Source: an uncultured beta proteobacterium (lineage in GTDB: Bacteria > Pseudomonadota > Gammaproteobacteria > Burkholderiales > SG8-39). Taken from it: DNA of 61,819 nucleotides. The notes beneath the pieces are model-generated. The model saw only the letters and a program-made list of their open reading frames with translations. It had not been told where the DNA came from and searched no databases. The position numbers were made by a program, and so were the translations under genes. Shown in pieces: positions 1 to 7,547 of this stretch. Numbering within the stretch: position 1 is the stretch's first letter; every line of letters starts with the position of its first letter. The DNA is taken from contig CADEDU010000016.1 of the NCBI GenBank assembly GCA_902826155.1, positions 1 to 61,819 of the forward strand, written 5' to 3'.

Positions 1-2
1 GG

Positions 3-248
3 GCGGGGGAGATGGTCAAGGCGCGCGAGATCAACTTCAAGCTGCTTGGCCTGCACATGAAGCTGTTCGTGGAAGCCAATCCGATCCCCACCAAGTGGGC
101 CCTGTGGCAGATGGGTCTGATCGAGGGGGGAATCCGGCTGCCGCTCACGCCGATGTCGGCACAGTTTCAAGACGTGGTCCGCGATGCAATGCGTCAGGCG
201 GGCATCGTTGCGCAAAGCGGGCTGCGAGTCATCGAAGGGAAGGGCTGA
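3..248 (+). CDS. dapA: 4-hydroxy-tetrahydrodipicolinate synthase, C-terminal fragment
   Basis: This is the last part of DapA, cut by the left edge of the window. DapA condenses pyruvate with aspartate semialdehyde in lysine and diaminopimelate synthesis in the cytoplasm. The visible tail contains the family's NPIPTKWAL stretch and the following gly/leu-rich end (GGIRLPLTPM), which are typical of the C-terminal helical domain. The catalytic lysine lies upstream and is not in the window. The stop TGA ends at 248 and bamC follows within a few bases, an order (dapA-bamC) that is common in beta- and gammaproteobacteria and supports the call. The true start is outside the window. Confidence 0.9.
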   Translation, partial: AGEMVKAREINFKLLGLHMKLFVEANPIPTKWALWQMGLIEGGIRLPLTPMSAQFQDVVRDAMRQAGIVAQSGLRVIEGKG

Positions 249-253
249 AGGCG

Positions 254-1477
254 GTGAACGAAAACAATAACGAGCGCCGCCTGGGTGACCACGCAGAGCG
301 CATGATCCCTGTCGAGCGGGTCGCGATCCCTCGATCCATGCTGAGTGTCGCCATCGTCGTGGCCGTTGCGACGCTCGGCGGCTGCAGCGGCATCGGGGAG
401 TTGCTCTGGGGCAACAAGACCGACTATCGCAACGCCGCGAAGGCGACATCCCTCGAGGTGCCGCCGGATCTCACCCGGCCGGGTCGTGATGATCGCTACG
501 TGGTGCCTGAGACCACCGCACCGGGCGTGACCAGCGCCACGCTGTCCACTTACAACGCCGAGCGGTCCAACGCAGCGAGCCGGACTTCGAATTCGGAAGT
601 GTTGCCGACCAACGATGCGGTGCGCGTCGAGCGCTCCGGGTCGGAGCGCTGGCTGGTCATCAATCAGGATGCGGAAAAGGTGTGGCCGATCGTGCGCCAG
701 TTCTGGGTCGACAGCGGTTTTGCGCTGCGCGTGGAGGACCCGGCCGTCGGTGTGATCGAGACCGAATGGAACGAGAAGCGCGCGCGCGTTCCCGAAGACG
801 GCATTCGCAGTCTGCTTACGCGTGCACTCGGCACGCTGTACTCGACCGGTGAGCGCGATCTGTTCCGTACCCGGCTGGAACGCAGTGCCGACGGCAAGAG
901 CACCGAGGTCTACGTCAGTCATCGCGGCATGGTCGAGCAGATCCTGACCAATCGGCTGGGCAACGAGGGCACGGTGTGGCAGCCGCGTGATCCCGATCCG
1001 CAACTCGAAGCGGAGTTCCTGCGTCGGCTCATGGTGCGCTTCGGCGTGCAGGAGGAGCGGGCCAAGGCGCAACTGCCGGCGCCGGCGGCTCCGCCCGAAC
1101 GCGCCAAGCTGGTCGCTGGTACCGACGGGCCGGGCGCCATCGTGCTCGACGAACCGTTCGACCGAGCGTGGCGACGTGTCGGCGTCGTGCTCGACCGCAG
1201 CGGCTTCACCGTCGTGGATCGTGACCGTTCGAAGGGGTTCTACTTCGTCCGCTATGCCGATCCGCGCGACGATCAGCCGCAGGAGAAGCCAGGCGTGTTC
1301 TCGCGGATCTTCGGGCTGGGTGATGGCCGGCAGATCAGCGCCGAGCAGTATCGTGTGCTGGTGCAGAGTGCTTCGGCCGATTCGAGTCAGATCCAGGTGC
1401 TCGACAAGACCGGCGCGGCGGAAAATTCCAGTACCGCCAAGCGCATCCTCAACGTCCTGCATTCGCAATTGAAGTAG
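254..1477 (+). CDS. bamC: outer membrane protein assembly factor BamC (NlpB/DapX-like lipoprotein)
   Basis: BamC is an accessory lipoprotein of the BAM complex that inserts beta-barrels into the outer membrane. A lipoprotein signal is visible: a hydrophobic run (SVAIVVAVATLGG) followed by the lipobox cysteine, about residue 44 from this start. The mature N-terminus contains the BamD-binding style segment DYRNAAKATSLEVPPDL, and two helix-grip-like domains follow. The start is uncertain. GTG at 254 sits 5 bases after the dapA stop with GGAAGG upstream; ATG at 302 would give a more ordinary 27-residue signal peptide. Placement between dapA and an MBL hydrolase matches the usual betaproteobacterial order. 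The sequence is about 407 residues, normal for the family. Confidence 0.88.
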   Translation: MNENNNERRLGDHAERMIPVERVAIPRSMLSVAIVVAVATLGGCSGIGELLWGNKTDYRNAAKATSLEVPPDLTRPGRDDRYVVPETTAPGVTSATLSTYNAERSNAASRTSNSEVLPTNDAVRVERSGSERWLVINQDAEKVWPIVRQFWVDSGFALRVEDPAVGVIETEWNEKRARVPEDGIRSLLTRALGTLYSTGERDLFRTRLERSADGKSTEVYVSHRGMVEQILTNRLGNEGTVWQPRDPDPQLEAEFLRRLMVRFGVQEERAKAQLPAPAAPPERAKLVAGTDGPGAIVLDEPFDRAWRRVGVVLDRSGFTVVDRDRSKGFYFVRYADPRDDQPQEKPGVFSRIFGLGDGRQISAEQYRVLVQSASADSSQIQVLDKTGAAENSSTAKRILNVLHSQLK

Positions 1478-1496
1478 CCCGGATCGCGTTGCGCAC

Positions 1497-2282
1497 GTGA
1501 TCCGGTTCGCCTCCTTGGGCAGCGGCAGCGGCGGCAATGCGCTGATCGTGGAGTCGGGCAGCACGCGTGTGCTGCTCGATTGCGGCTTCGGTCCGAAAGA
1601 GCTCGATCGAAGATTGCAGCGCTTCGGGCTGGCGCCGACCGATCTTTCCGGCATCGTCGTCACCCACGAGCATGACGATCACGCGAGCGGCGCGCTGCAG
1701 GCATCGGCACGTTACGAAGTGCCCGTATTGCTGACCTACGGCACGCTGCGTGCGATCACCGAAGGCAAGGACGCCGAGAAGGCGCAGTCCAAGGCGACCA
1801 TCACGGTGATCGACGGGCACTCACCGTTTCTGCTTGGCGACCTCGAGATGTTTCCGTTTCCCGTCCCGCACGATGCGCGCGAGCCGGTGCAATACGTATT
1901 CGGCGATGGCGAACATCGGCTCGGCGTGTTGACCGACATCGGCGCACCGACGCGTCATGTCGAACGGATGCTGTCGGGGTGCGACGCCCTGGTGCTGGAA
2001 TGCAATCACGACGTCGAAATGCTGGCGCGTGGACAGTACCCGCGCTGGCTCAAGGAGCGAATCGGCGGTGCTTTCGGCCATTTGGCCAACACGCAGACCG
2101 CCGAACTCGTCGCCAGCCTGGATTGTTCGCGGCTGCAGCACCTGGTTGCGGCCCATCTGAGCGCCTCGAACAACACGGCAGATCTGGCACGGGCGTCACT
2201 TGCCGAAGCATTGGGGTGCGCGGCTGACTGGATCAGTGTGGCCGATCAGGATTCCGGATTCGACTGGCGCGAAATCCGGTAG
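1497..2282 (+). CDS. MBL-fold metallo-hydrolase (YycJ/WalJ-like)
   Basis: This 261-residue protein is a metallo-beta-lactamase-fold hydrolase. The N-terminus has the family opening FASLGSGSGGNALIVE and the metal-binding motif THEHDDH near residue 55, followed by later metal ligands in VPHDA and the GAFGHLAN segment. Family members of the YycJ type are thought to act on nucleic acids or phosphodiesters, but the substrate is not established, so no symbol is given. It starts with GTG at 1497, 19 bases after bamC, so dapA-bamC-hydrolase probably form one transcription unit. No signal peptide is seen, so it should be cytoplasmic. Confidence 0.87.
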   Translation: MIRFASLGSGSGGNALIVESGSTRVLLDCGFGPKELDRRLQRFGLAPTDLSGIVVTHEHDDHASGALQASARYEVPVLLTYGTLRAITEGKDAEKAQSKATITVIDGHSPFLLGDLEMFPFPVPHDAREPVQYVFGDGEHRLGVLTDIGAPTRHVERMLSGCDALVLECNHDVEMLARGQYPRWLKERIGGAFGHLANTQTAELVASLDCSRLQHLVAAHLSASNNTADLARASLAEALGCAADWISVADQDSGFDWREIR

Positions 2283-2313
2283 CTCGTCTGCGAGGGCTGC
2301 CGCGAGCAGGCAC

Positions 2314-2338
2314 AAAAAAGCCGGCAGTGCGCCGGCTT
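2314..2338 (-). terminator. intrinsic terminator of the alanine-rich lipoprotein gene
   Basis: A perfect 8-bp inverted repeat (AAGCCGGC at 2318-2325, GCCGGCTT at 2331-2338) encloses a 5-base loop. Read on the minus strand the stem is followed by a run of Ts (2314-2319 are all A on the plus strand), the layout of a Rho-independent terminator. It lies 30 bases past the stop of the minus-strand lipoprotein gene. On the plus strand there is no U-tract, so it may stop the MBL hydrolase transcript less well. Confidence 0.85.
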
Positions 2339-2367
2339 GTCTGCGTACGGCCTGAACCGAGGCTTCG

Positions 2368-2844
2368 CTACTTCTTCATCGCGTCCATCGCCGACTTCGC
2401 GGTGTCTTGCGCTTTTTCCATTGCGGCCTTGGCTGCGTCACCCGCAGCTTCGGTCGCGGACTTCATCGCGTCCTTGGCCGCATCCTTGGCTGCATCCATC
2501 GCGCCTTTAGCGGCGTCGCCCGCAGCCTGCGCCGCACCACCCGCTGCATCCTTCGCCGCCTCGACGGCACCCTTCGCTGCATCGACTGCACCCTTGGCAG
2601 CATCCGTCGCGGTCTGTGCGGCACCGCTTGCGGTGTCCTTCGCGGCCTCGACAGCACCTTTTGCGGCGTCCGCGGCACCCTTCGCAGCGTCAACAGCCGC
2701 TTTCGCTGCATCCGAAGCGGCGGCGGCTGGCGCCGATGGAGCAGATGAAGACGAGGCGGGCGTGGGTGCTTCGGTCTTACCGCACGCGATCAAGCCGGCG
2801 GCGATCAACACGGAAGCGGTAGTCAGAACGAGCGAACGATTCAT
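2368..2844 (-). CDS. alanine/lysine-rich repeat lipoprotein
   Basis: This 158-residue protein has a lipoprotein signal peptide ending in LIAC (Cys21), a short Ser/Ala/Pro linker, and then about 110 residues built almost only of Ala, Asp, Lys and Gly. Repeated units such as AAKGAVDAAKD recur with a period near 11 residues, giving an amphipathic, charged helix. This composition resembles LEA-like or apolipophorin-like surface helices, and small alanine-rich lipoproteins of this sort are common and poorly characterised in Burkholderiales. The start was set at ATG 2844, which has TGGAG upstream and yields the signal peptide; an ATG 24 codons upstream would bury it. Function is not known. A terminator follows directly. 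Confidence 0.75.
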   Translation of the reverse strand: MNRSLVLTTASVLIAAGLIACGKTEAPTPASSSSAPSAPAAAASDAAKAAVDAAKGAADAAKGAVEAAKDTASGAAQTATDAAKGAVDAAKGAVEAAKDAAGGAAQAAGDAAKGAMDAAKDAAKDAMKSATEAAGDAAKAAMEKAQDTAKSAMDAMKK

Positions 2845-3062
2845 TGTTTGAGGCTCCAGGAGGGAATCTTGAAGGGAAGGGCAACGGGCCGACGCCGCGA
2901 CTACCGTCGTGCGCAACGCTGGCGACGACGAGCGGTCGGAGGCGTGGCGCGGTGGTCCCGCACCGTTTCAGCCGAACGGGGATTGTACTTGATGTTGCGC
3001 CGCAATAGCGATCGTAAGCCTAATCAAAACAAATGCTTGCGATTGCGTCAGGTCGGGCGAAC

Positions 3063-3620
3063 TTACAGCCCTAGGGTAGTAGGAGCCAGGCAGGGAACCG
3101 AGAGTTCCCAGATCTCCTCGAAGCGCTGCAGCATCGGTTGTAGCTCCGCCGTGTCGAACTCGATTACCGCACCACGCGGATGGGACTGCGCCGCGCGCCG
3201 AACCACACGGTCATCGTCAGCCAGCACGAAGCAATCCTGCGCACGCGAAGCCTCGCCCTGCGTCTGACGCGTCTCGATCTGCGAGGCATGGAAGGCGATC
3301 AGCTTGAGAAATCGCGGTGCGGACCGCTCCAGGTGTCCGGGATCGTGGATGGCGACGAGCAGTCGGTTGTTCGGGTGACGATGCAGGAATGTCTGCAATC
3401 GCTCGACGCGCTCGGCGCTGTTGAGGTCGAGCGTGGCGGCATCGGCGTCGAAAATCCGCAGGGTGCGCTCGACCTGGTCGATCAGCCGGTCGAAGGCATC
3501 GCGATACTCCGCGCGCAGGGTGATGATCTGCCGGCGTGGTTGTTGGTCCTCGCGCGAGTTCGAGTTCGCAAGGTCCGCTCGCGGACCGGGCTGATCTGCA
3601 GAAGTGTCGTGGTTGCTCAC
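3063..3620 (-). CDS. conserved hypothetical protein coupled to roxA
   Basis: This 185-residue protein is not assigned to a named family with confidence. It has a disordered, charged N-terminus (about 30 residues), then a mixed alpha/beta region with TLRAEYRDAFDRLIDQVERTLRIFDAD and a later core LLVAIHDPGH... that looks like a compact alpha/beta fold, perhaps distantly like a phospholipase-D-type or GNAT-associated domain. No catalytic motif was recognised. The start is set by a GTGA overlap: the GTG at 3620 shares bases with the TGA of the upstream hydroxylase gene (3617-3619). That implies translational coupling and co-expression. There are no signal peptide or membrane segments. Confidence 0.7.
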   Translation of the reverse strand: MSNHDTSADQPGPRADLANSNSREDQQPRRQIITLRAEYRDAFDRLIDQVERTLRIFDADAATLDLNSAERVERLQTFLHRHPNNRLLVAIHDPGHLERSAPRFLKLIAFHASQIETRQTQGEASRAQDCFVLADDDRVVRRAAQSHPRGAVIEFDTAELQPMLQRFEEIWELSVPCLAPTTLGL

Positions 3621-4828
3621 GCGTCGACGCCGAGGTGGATCCAGCCGAAACGATACCAATCGTAGACGAGCGCGGCGGTCGCTCCGGCGCGGAAGCGGGC
3701 ACTGTGCAACACGCGTGCATCGGCCAGGCGCCGCAGCATGTGCAGGTCGACACGGGTGGGGCGAAGGTGCTCGCCGTTGACGAACACATCATTGCCCCGG
3801 TACAGCATGAGCGAACGCGGATCGAGCCGCATGCCGATCCGCGCCACGCGTTGGCGAAACCGTCCGGAACTCATCGGTGCCTCGGGCGGCGTGAACGCGA
3901 TCGCCGGCTTCGGTGTGGACAGGTGCGCGCCGAGCGAAGCGACCACATCGACAGTGCGGACGCGCTGGCGCGCGATCAGTGCACTGGTCCGAGCAATCAT
4001 TGCAGTCGGGATACGTCCCGGTGCTCGCGTAGGCGAGAGATCGGGATCGGCATAGCGGCCGGTCGCCGGATGATGCTCACTCATGTAGTCGCCGTACGCG
4101 GCCAGCAACTCCTCGTGAGCGGGCGCGCGAAAGCCGATCGAATAAGTGAAGCACGCATCGATTGCGGTGCCTTCGTGCGCGATGCGCGGCGGCAGGTACA
4201 GCATGTCGCCGGGCTCGAGCAGATGCGTTTGCTCTGCGCGAAACCGCTTGAGGATCTTCAGCGGAGCGGCGGGATCGAGGCTCAAGTCGTCTTGTGCGCT
4301 GAGTCGCCAGCGCCGGCGACCGGCGCCTTGCAGCAGAAAGACGTCATAAGAATCGAAATGCGGTCCGACACCGCCTTGCGGGGCGGCGTAGCTCACCATC
4401 ACATCGTCGAGGCGCGCGTGCGGAACGAAGCTGAAGCGTTGCAACAGCGCTTGCGCGGCGGGCACGAAGTAGTTCAGCCCTGACACGAGCAGCGTCCAGC
4501 GAGTCGGTGGTAAGGCGCGCCAGATGCGTGCATTGAACGGTCCGTGTTCGAGCTGCCAGCCTGCATCAGTGCGCAGGATCAGGCGCGACTCGACATCGTC
4601 GCGTGTGGCAAGACGCTGCATGGACGCAAGATCGACGATCTGCGTGGCTGCGGCGAACGCGTTGCGAATCAACAACGGGTGCCTGTGCCAGTGACGGCGC
4701 AGGAATGCCGAGGGTGTCCATGTTCCCAGCGGCGCGCGCATGCGCTCAACGGGTGCGCCCGCGTGTTGCGGGGCACGAAAAGAACCGCTTGTCGAACGCT
4801 GCAATTCTTGGTTTGATTGACGCGGCAT
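3617..4828 (-). CDS. roxA: cupin-type 2-oxoglutarate/Fe(II) oxygenase, likely 50S L16 arginine hydroxylase RoxA/YcfD
   Basis: This 403-residue protein fits the JmjC/cupin ribosomal oxygenases that hydroxylate an arginine of ribosomal protein L16 using 2-oxoglutarate, O2 and Fe(II). The iron ligands are visible: His157-x-Asp159 in GPHFDSYDVFLLQ, and the distal histidine His218 in RIAHEG. The core is preceded by the typical HWHRHPLLIRNAF segment. The C-terminal 120 residues, with RIGMRLDPRSLMLYRGNDVF and a leucine-rich helix set, match the dimerisation/winged-helix tail of this family. ATG 4828 is used; Met30 is an alternative. It is coupled by a 4-base overlap to the small unknown gene downstream and is divergent from the peroxiredoxin gene. 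Confidence 0.85.
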   Translation of the reverse strand: MPRQSNQELQRSTSGSFRAPQHAGAPVERMRAPLGTWTPSAFLRRHWHRHPLLIRNAFAAATQIVDLASMQRLATRDDVESRLILRTDAGWQLEHGPFNARIWRALPPTRWTLLVSGLNYFVPAAQALLQRFSFVPHARLDDVMVSYAAPQGGVGPHFDSYDVFLLQGAGRRRWRLSAQDDLSLDPAAPLKILKRFRAEQTHLLEPGDMLYLPPRIAHEGTAIDACFTYSIGFRAPAHEELLAAYGDYMSEHHPATGRYADPDLSPTRAPGRIPTAMIARTSALIARQRVRTVDVVASLGAHLSTPKPAIAFTPPEAPMSSGRFRQRVARIGMRLDPRSLMLYRGNDVFVNGEHLRPTRVDLHMLRRLADARVLHSARFRAGATAALVYDWYRFGWIHLGVDA

Positions 4829-4892
4829 GACACAGAACAGAAATCACTTTCGCCGAGGATAGTCCACGTTATCGTAACGCTCACGATCGCCT

Positions 4893-5357
4893 ATGTTGCG
4901 CGCGGGACAATCAGCACCGCTCTTTACTCTGCCGAACGCCGATATGGAAGACGTCGAATTGGCGCGCTTCAAGGGTCGGCGCAACGTCGTGCTCTACTTC
5001 TATCTGCGCGACGGTAGTCCGGCCTGCACGCAGCAGGCGGTCGAATTCAGCGATGCGATTGACAATTTCGAGCAGCTCGATACCGCCGTGCTAGGTGTCT
5101 CGCCCGACGATTGCCTGAAGCACGCCGACTTTCGTGATCATCACGGCATCGCGGTCGATCTGCTCTCCGACACCGATTGCACGGTATGCCGGCAATATGG
5201 GGTGTTGCAGCCCCGCGACGTCAACGGCACGATCCATCATGCGATCCAGCGCTCCACGTTCGTCATCGACAAGAAAGGCACGATTCGCCATGCGTTGTAC
5301 GGCATCCATCCGCGCGGGCATGCGCGCGAAGTGCTGCAACTGCTGACCCGGCTATGA
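4893..5357 (+). CDS. peroxiredoxin, BCP/PrxQ type
   Basis: This 154-residue thioredoxin-fold protein looks like a bacterioferritin-comigratory-type peroxiredoxin, which reduces peroxides with a cysteine thiol. The predicted peroxidatic Cys45 lies in YLRDGSPACTQQ. The usual family motif is YPKDxTPGCT, so the conserved proline is replaced by leucine and the threonine by serine. A second pair, Cys96 and Cys99 in DTDCTVCRQYGV, could supply the resolving cysteine. The C-terminal half (STFVIDKKGTIRHAL) is typical of the family. It overlaps the next gene by an ATGA, so the two are translated together. Because of the altered active site, peroxidase activity is likely but not certain. Confidence 0.83.
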   Translation: MLRAGQSAPLFTLPNADMEDVELARFKGRRNVVLYFYLRDGSPACTQQAVEFSDAIDNFEQLDTAVLGVSPDDCLKHADFRDHHGIAVDLLSDTDCTVCRQYGVLQPRDVNGTIHHAIQRSTFVIDKKGTIRHALYGIHPRGHAREVLQLLTRL

Positions 5358-5854
5358 ATGTCGCGCGCGATCATGTGGTGGGCATCGAGATCGAACTGTG
5401 GGACGTCCACGGCAATCTGCTCGATCGATCTGAGGGCGCATCGTTGTATCTGCATGGCGGCTACGATGGCGTGTTTCCTGCGGTCGAGGCCGCGCTGGAA
5501 GGCAAGGCGGTCGGTGAGCAAATCGAGGTCACGCTCGAGCCGATCGATGCGTTCGGCGAGTACGACGAGAATCTGGTCCAGCTCGAGCCGCGCGACCGGT
5601 TCCCACAGGAGCTCGAGGTCGGCATGCAACTCGAAGGCCTGCCCGACGATGCCCCCGAGGACGCCGAGGGCGGGATCTACACGGTCACCGATATCGCCGA
5701 TGAAGTGGTCGTCGTCGACGGCAATCATCCGTATGCCGGGATCGCGGTGAAGTTCCTGTGCAAAGTGGCTTCGGTGCGCACCGCTACGCCCGATGAGATC
5801 GAGCAGGGCGTGCCCGACGATCCGAGTGGTGGATTGCTGCGCGTTGCGCCCTAA
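5354..5854 (+). CDS. FKBP-type peptidyl-prolyl cis-trans isomerase, SlyD-like
   Basis: This 166-residue protein resembles SlyD: an FKBP core interrupted by an insert-in-flap chaperone domain. Visible marks are the opening HVVGIEIELWD, the GVFPAVEAALEGKAVGE stretch, the flap start DAFGEYDENLVQLEPRDRFP, and the return HPYAGIAVKFLCKV, which corresponds to the NHPLAGxxLxF signature of SlyD proteins. The histidine-rich, nickel-binding tail of E. coli SlyD is absent. The start ATG 5354 overlaps the peroxiredoxin stop by four bases; a longer in-frame reading exists upstream but lies inside the peroxiredoxin gene. It is cytoplasmic, as no signal is seen. Confidence 0.87.
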   Translation: MNVARDHVVGIEIELWDVHGNLLDRSEGASLYLHGGYDGVFPAVEAALEGKAVGEQIEVTLEPIDAFGEYDENLVQLEPRDRFPQELEVGMQLEGLPDDAPEDAEGGIYTVTDIADEVVVVDGNHPYAGIAVKFLCKVASVRTATPDEIEQGVPDDPSGGLLRVAP

Positions 5855-5966
5855 TCGTCGGGCCAATCCGACGGAGCGTTCTGGTATACGGGCCGGTTAG
5901 GCGCGAGCTTGTTCGCGCCGAAGCTGCTCCGATTCAACGCTCCCTGCCTCAACCGGCGCTAGAACA

Positions 5967-7502
5967 ATGCCCAACATCGCGACGCTTCTGCTGCACGGAC
6001 TCACGATGATCATCGTCGTGGCCATCGCCGGCACGCTGCTGGTCTGGTTCGTCCAAGACATCACCCAGAAAAAACACTCGGTGCTGCGCAACTTCCCGGT
6101 GATCGGGCGGCTGCGCTACTTCTTCGAGAATCTCGGCGAGTACTTTCGACAGTACTTCTTCCTGAACGACCGGGAGGAGATGCCGTTCAATCGCGCGACG
6201 CGCTCCTGGGTCTATCGGCTGGCCAAGGACGAGGGCGGCGTGATCGGCTTCGGCTCGACGTACAACCTCGACGAACCCGGCGCGCTGATCTTCGTGAATG
6301 CCCCTTACCCGGTGCTCGAGGATGAACGCGTTCCGACGCCGGCATTGGTGATCGGCGAGGGGTACTGCGAGCATCCGTTCGTCGCTCGATCGCTGGTGAA
6401 CATCAGCGGTATGAGTTACGGCGCCATATCGGCGCCTGCGGTGCGCGCGTTGTCGCGTGGCGCGCGTGAAGCGGGTTGCTGGCTGGACACCGGCGAGGGC
6501 GGTCTGTCGCCGCACCATCTGGAGGGAGGTTGCGACGTCATCATGCAGATCGGCACGGCCAAATACGGCGTGCGTGACGCGCATGGGAGTCTGTCGGACG
6601 AACGTCTGCGCGAGATCGCCGCGCACGAGTCGGTGCGGGCATTCGAGATCAAGCTCTCGCAGGGCGCCAAGCCGGGCAAAGGCGGCGTATTGCCTGCCGC
6701 TAAAGTCACCGACGAGATCGCGCGCATTCGCGGCATTCCCGCCAGCCGCGACTCGATCAGCCCGAATCGGCATCTCGATATCGCCAACGTCGAGCAGTTG
6801 CTCGATCGCGTGGCGCACATCCGTGACGTCACCGGCAAGCCGGTGGGCGTGAAGACCGCCGTGGGTGGCTGGGTGTTTGCGGCCGACCTGTGCGAAGCGA
6901 TTCAGCGTCGGGGTTTGGAGTTCGCGCCGGATTTCCTCGTGATCGACGGCGGCGAGGGTGGATCAGGGGCGGCGCCGCAGGCCCTCGCCGATCACGTCGC
7001 GCTGCCGATTGCCGAAGCGCTGCCGAGGGTGGTCGATGCGTTGCTCGAGGCCAACCTGAAGCACCGGATTCGCGTCGTCGCCTCCGGCAAGCTGGTGACG
7101 TCGGCGAAGGCGGCCTGGGCACTGTGCGTCGGTGCCGATTTCGTCAACACGGCGCGCGGGTTCATGTTCGCGCTGGGATGTATCCAGGCGCTACGCTGTC
7201 ATCAAAATACCTGTCCAACCGGCGTGACCACCCACAATCCGCGGTTACAACGAGGTCTGGTCGTCGAGGAAAAATATCTGCGGGTCGCGAACTTCGCGGC
7301 GGCGATGAACAAGGAGATCGACATGATCGCCCACTCTTGCGGCTGCCGGCACGCGCGTGAGCTCAAGCGTGAGCACGTGCGCGTGGTGCAGACTCCGGGG
7401 CGCAGCGTGGCGGCCTCCACGCTGTATCCGTATCCCGGCTCGCAGGTGCAATGGGTGACGGCGCGGCGCGAGCGCGATCACGGCGTGGCGACGGCACTCT
7501 GA
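5967..7502 (+). CDS. membrane-anchored FMN-binding glutamate synthase family protein
   Basis: This 511-residue protein contains the FMN-binding central domain of glutamate synthase (GltB-like), without the glutaminase domain. It opens with a transmembrane segment (about residues 8-28, MIIVVAIAGTLLVWF). The FMN/2-oxoglutarate barrel follows, with NISGMSYGAIS, DTGEGGLSPHH, KLSQGAKPGKGG and VIDGGEGGSGAAP. A cysteine cluster C-x5-C-x4-C (CIQALRCHQNTC) matches the 3Fe-4S motif of the family. Stand-alone relatives occur widely, and their physiological electron partners and substrates are mostly unknown. A C-terminal CGC motif (HSCGCRHA) is also present. It is monocistronic, followed by a strong hairpin facing the convergent haloperoxidase gene. 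Confidence 0.85.
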   Translation: MPNIATLLLHGLTMIIVVAIAGTLLVWFVQDITQKKHSVLRNFPVIGRLRYFFENLGEYFRQYFFLNDREEMPFNRATRSWVYRLAKDEGGVIGFGSTYNLDEPGALIFVNAPYPVLEDERVPTPALVIGEGYCEHPFVARSLVNISGMSYGAISAPAVRALSRGAREAGCWLDTGEGGLSPHHLEGGCDVIMQIGTAKYGVRDAHGSLSDERLREIAAHESVRAFEIKLSQGAKPGKGGVLPAAKVTDEIARIRGIPASRDSISPNRHLDIANVEQLLDRVAHIRDVTGKPVGVKTAVGGWVFAADLCEAIQRRGLEFAPDFLVIDGGEGGSGAAPQALADHVALPIAEALPRVVDALLEANLKHRIRVVASGKLVTSAKAAWALCVGADFVNTARGFMFALGCIQALRCHQNTCPTGVTTHNPRLQRGLVVEEKYLRVANFAAAMNKEIDMIAHSCGCRHARELKREHVRVVQTPGRSVAASTLYPYPGSQVQWVTARRERDHGVATAL

Positions 7503-7509
7503 TCGCTAC

Positions 7510-7541
7510 GGCGAAGCATCTGGTTCCCCGGATGCTTCGCC
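7510..7541. terminator. hairpin between convergent genes, probable bidirectional terminator
   Basis: A perfect 11-bp inverted repeat (GGCGAAGCATC at 7510-7520 and GATGCTTCGCC at 7531-7541) with a 10-base loop sits in the 45-bp gap between two convergent genes. Neither side has a clean T-tract, so it may be a weak intrinsic terminator or an RNA 3'-end stabiliser. Confidence 0.65.
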
Positions 7542-7547
7542 CTTCGC

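Noticed and set aside
194..1663. A 489-codon frame on the minus strand across bamC
   Set aside because: It is antisense to a well-supported gene, has a composition set by GC-rich third positions and shows no family motif.
2846..3062. Possible small RNA upstream of the lipoprotein gene
   Set aside because: No hairpin-plus-T-tract or promoter pattern was clear enough to support it.
3536..4483. A 315-codon plus-strand frame opposite roxA
   Set aside because: It overlaps a gene with clear iron-ligand motifs on the other strand and has no domain pattern.
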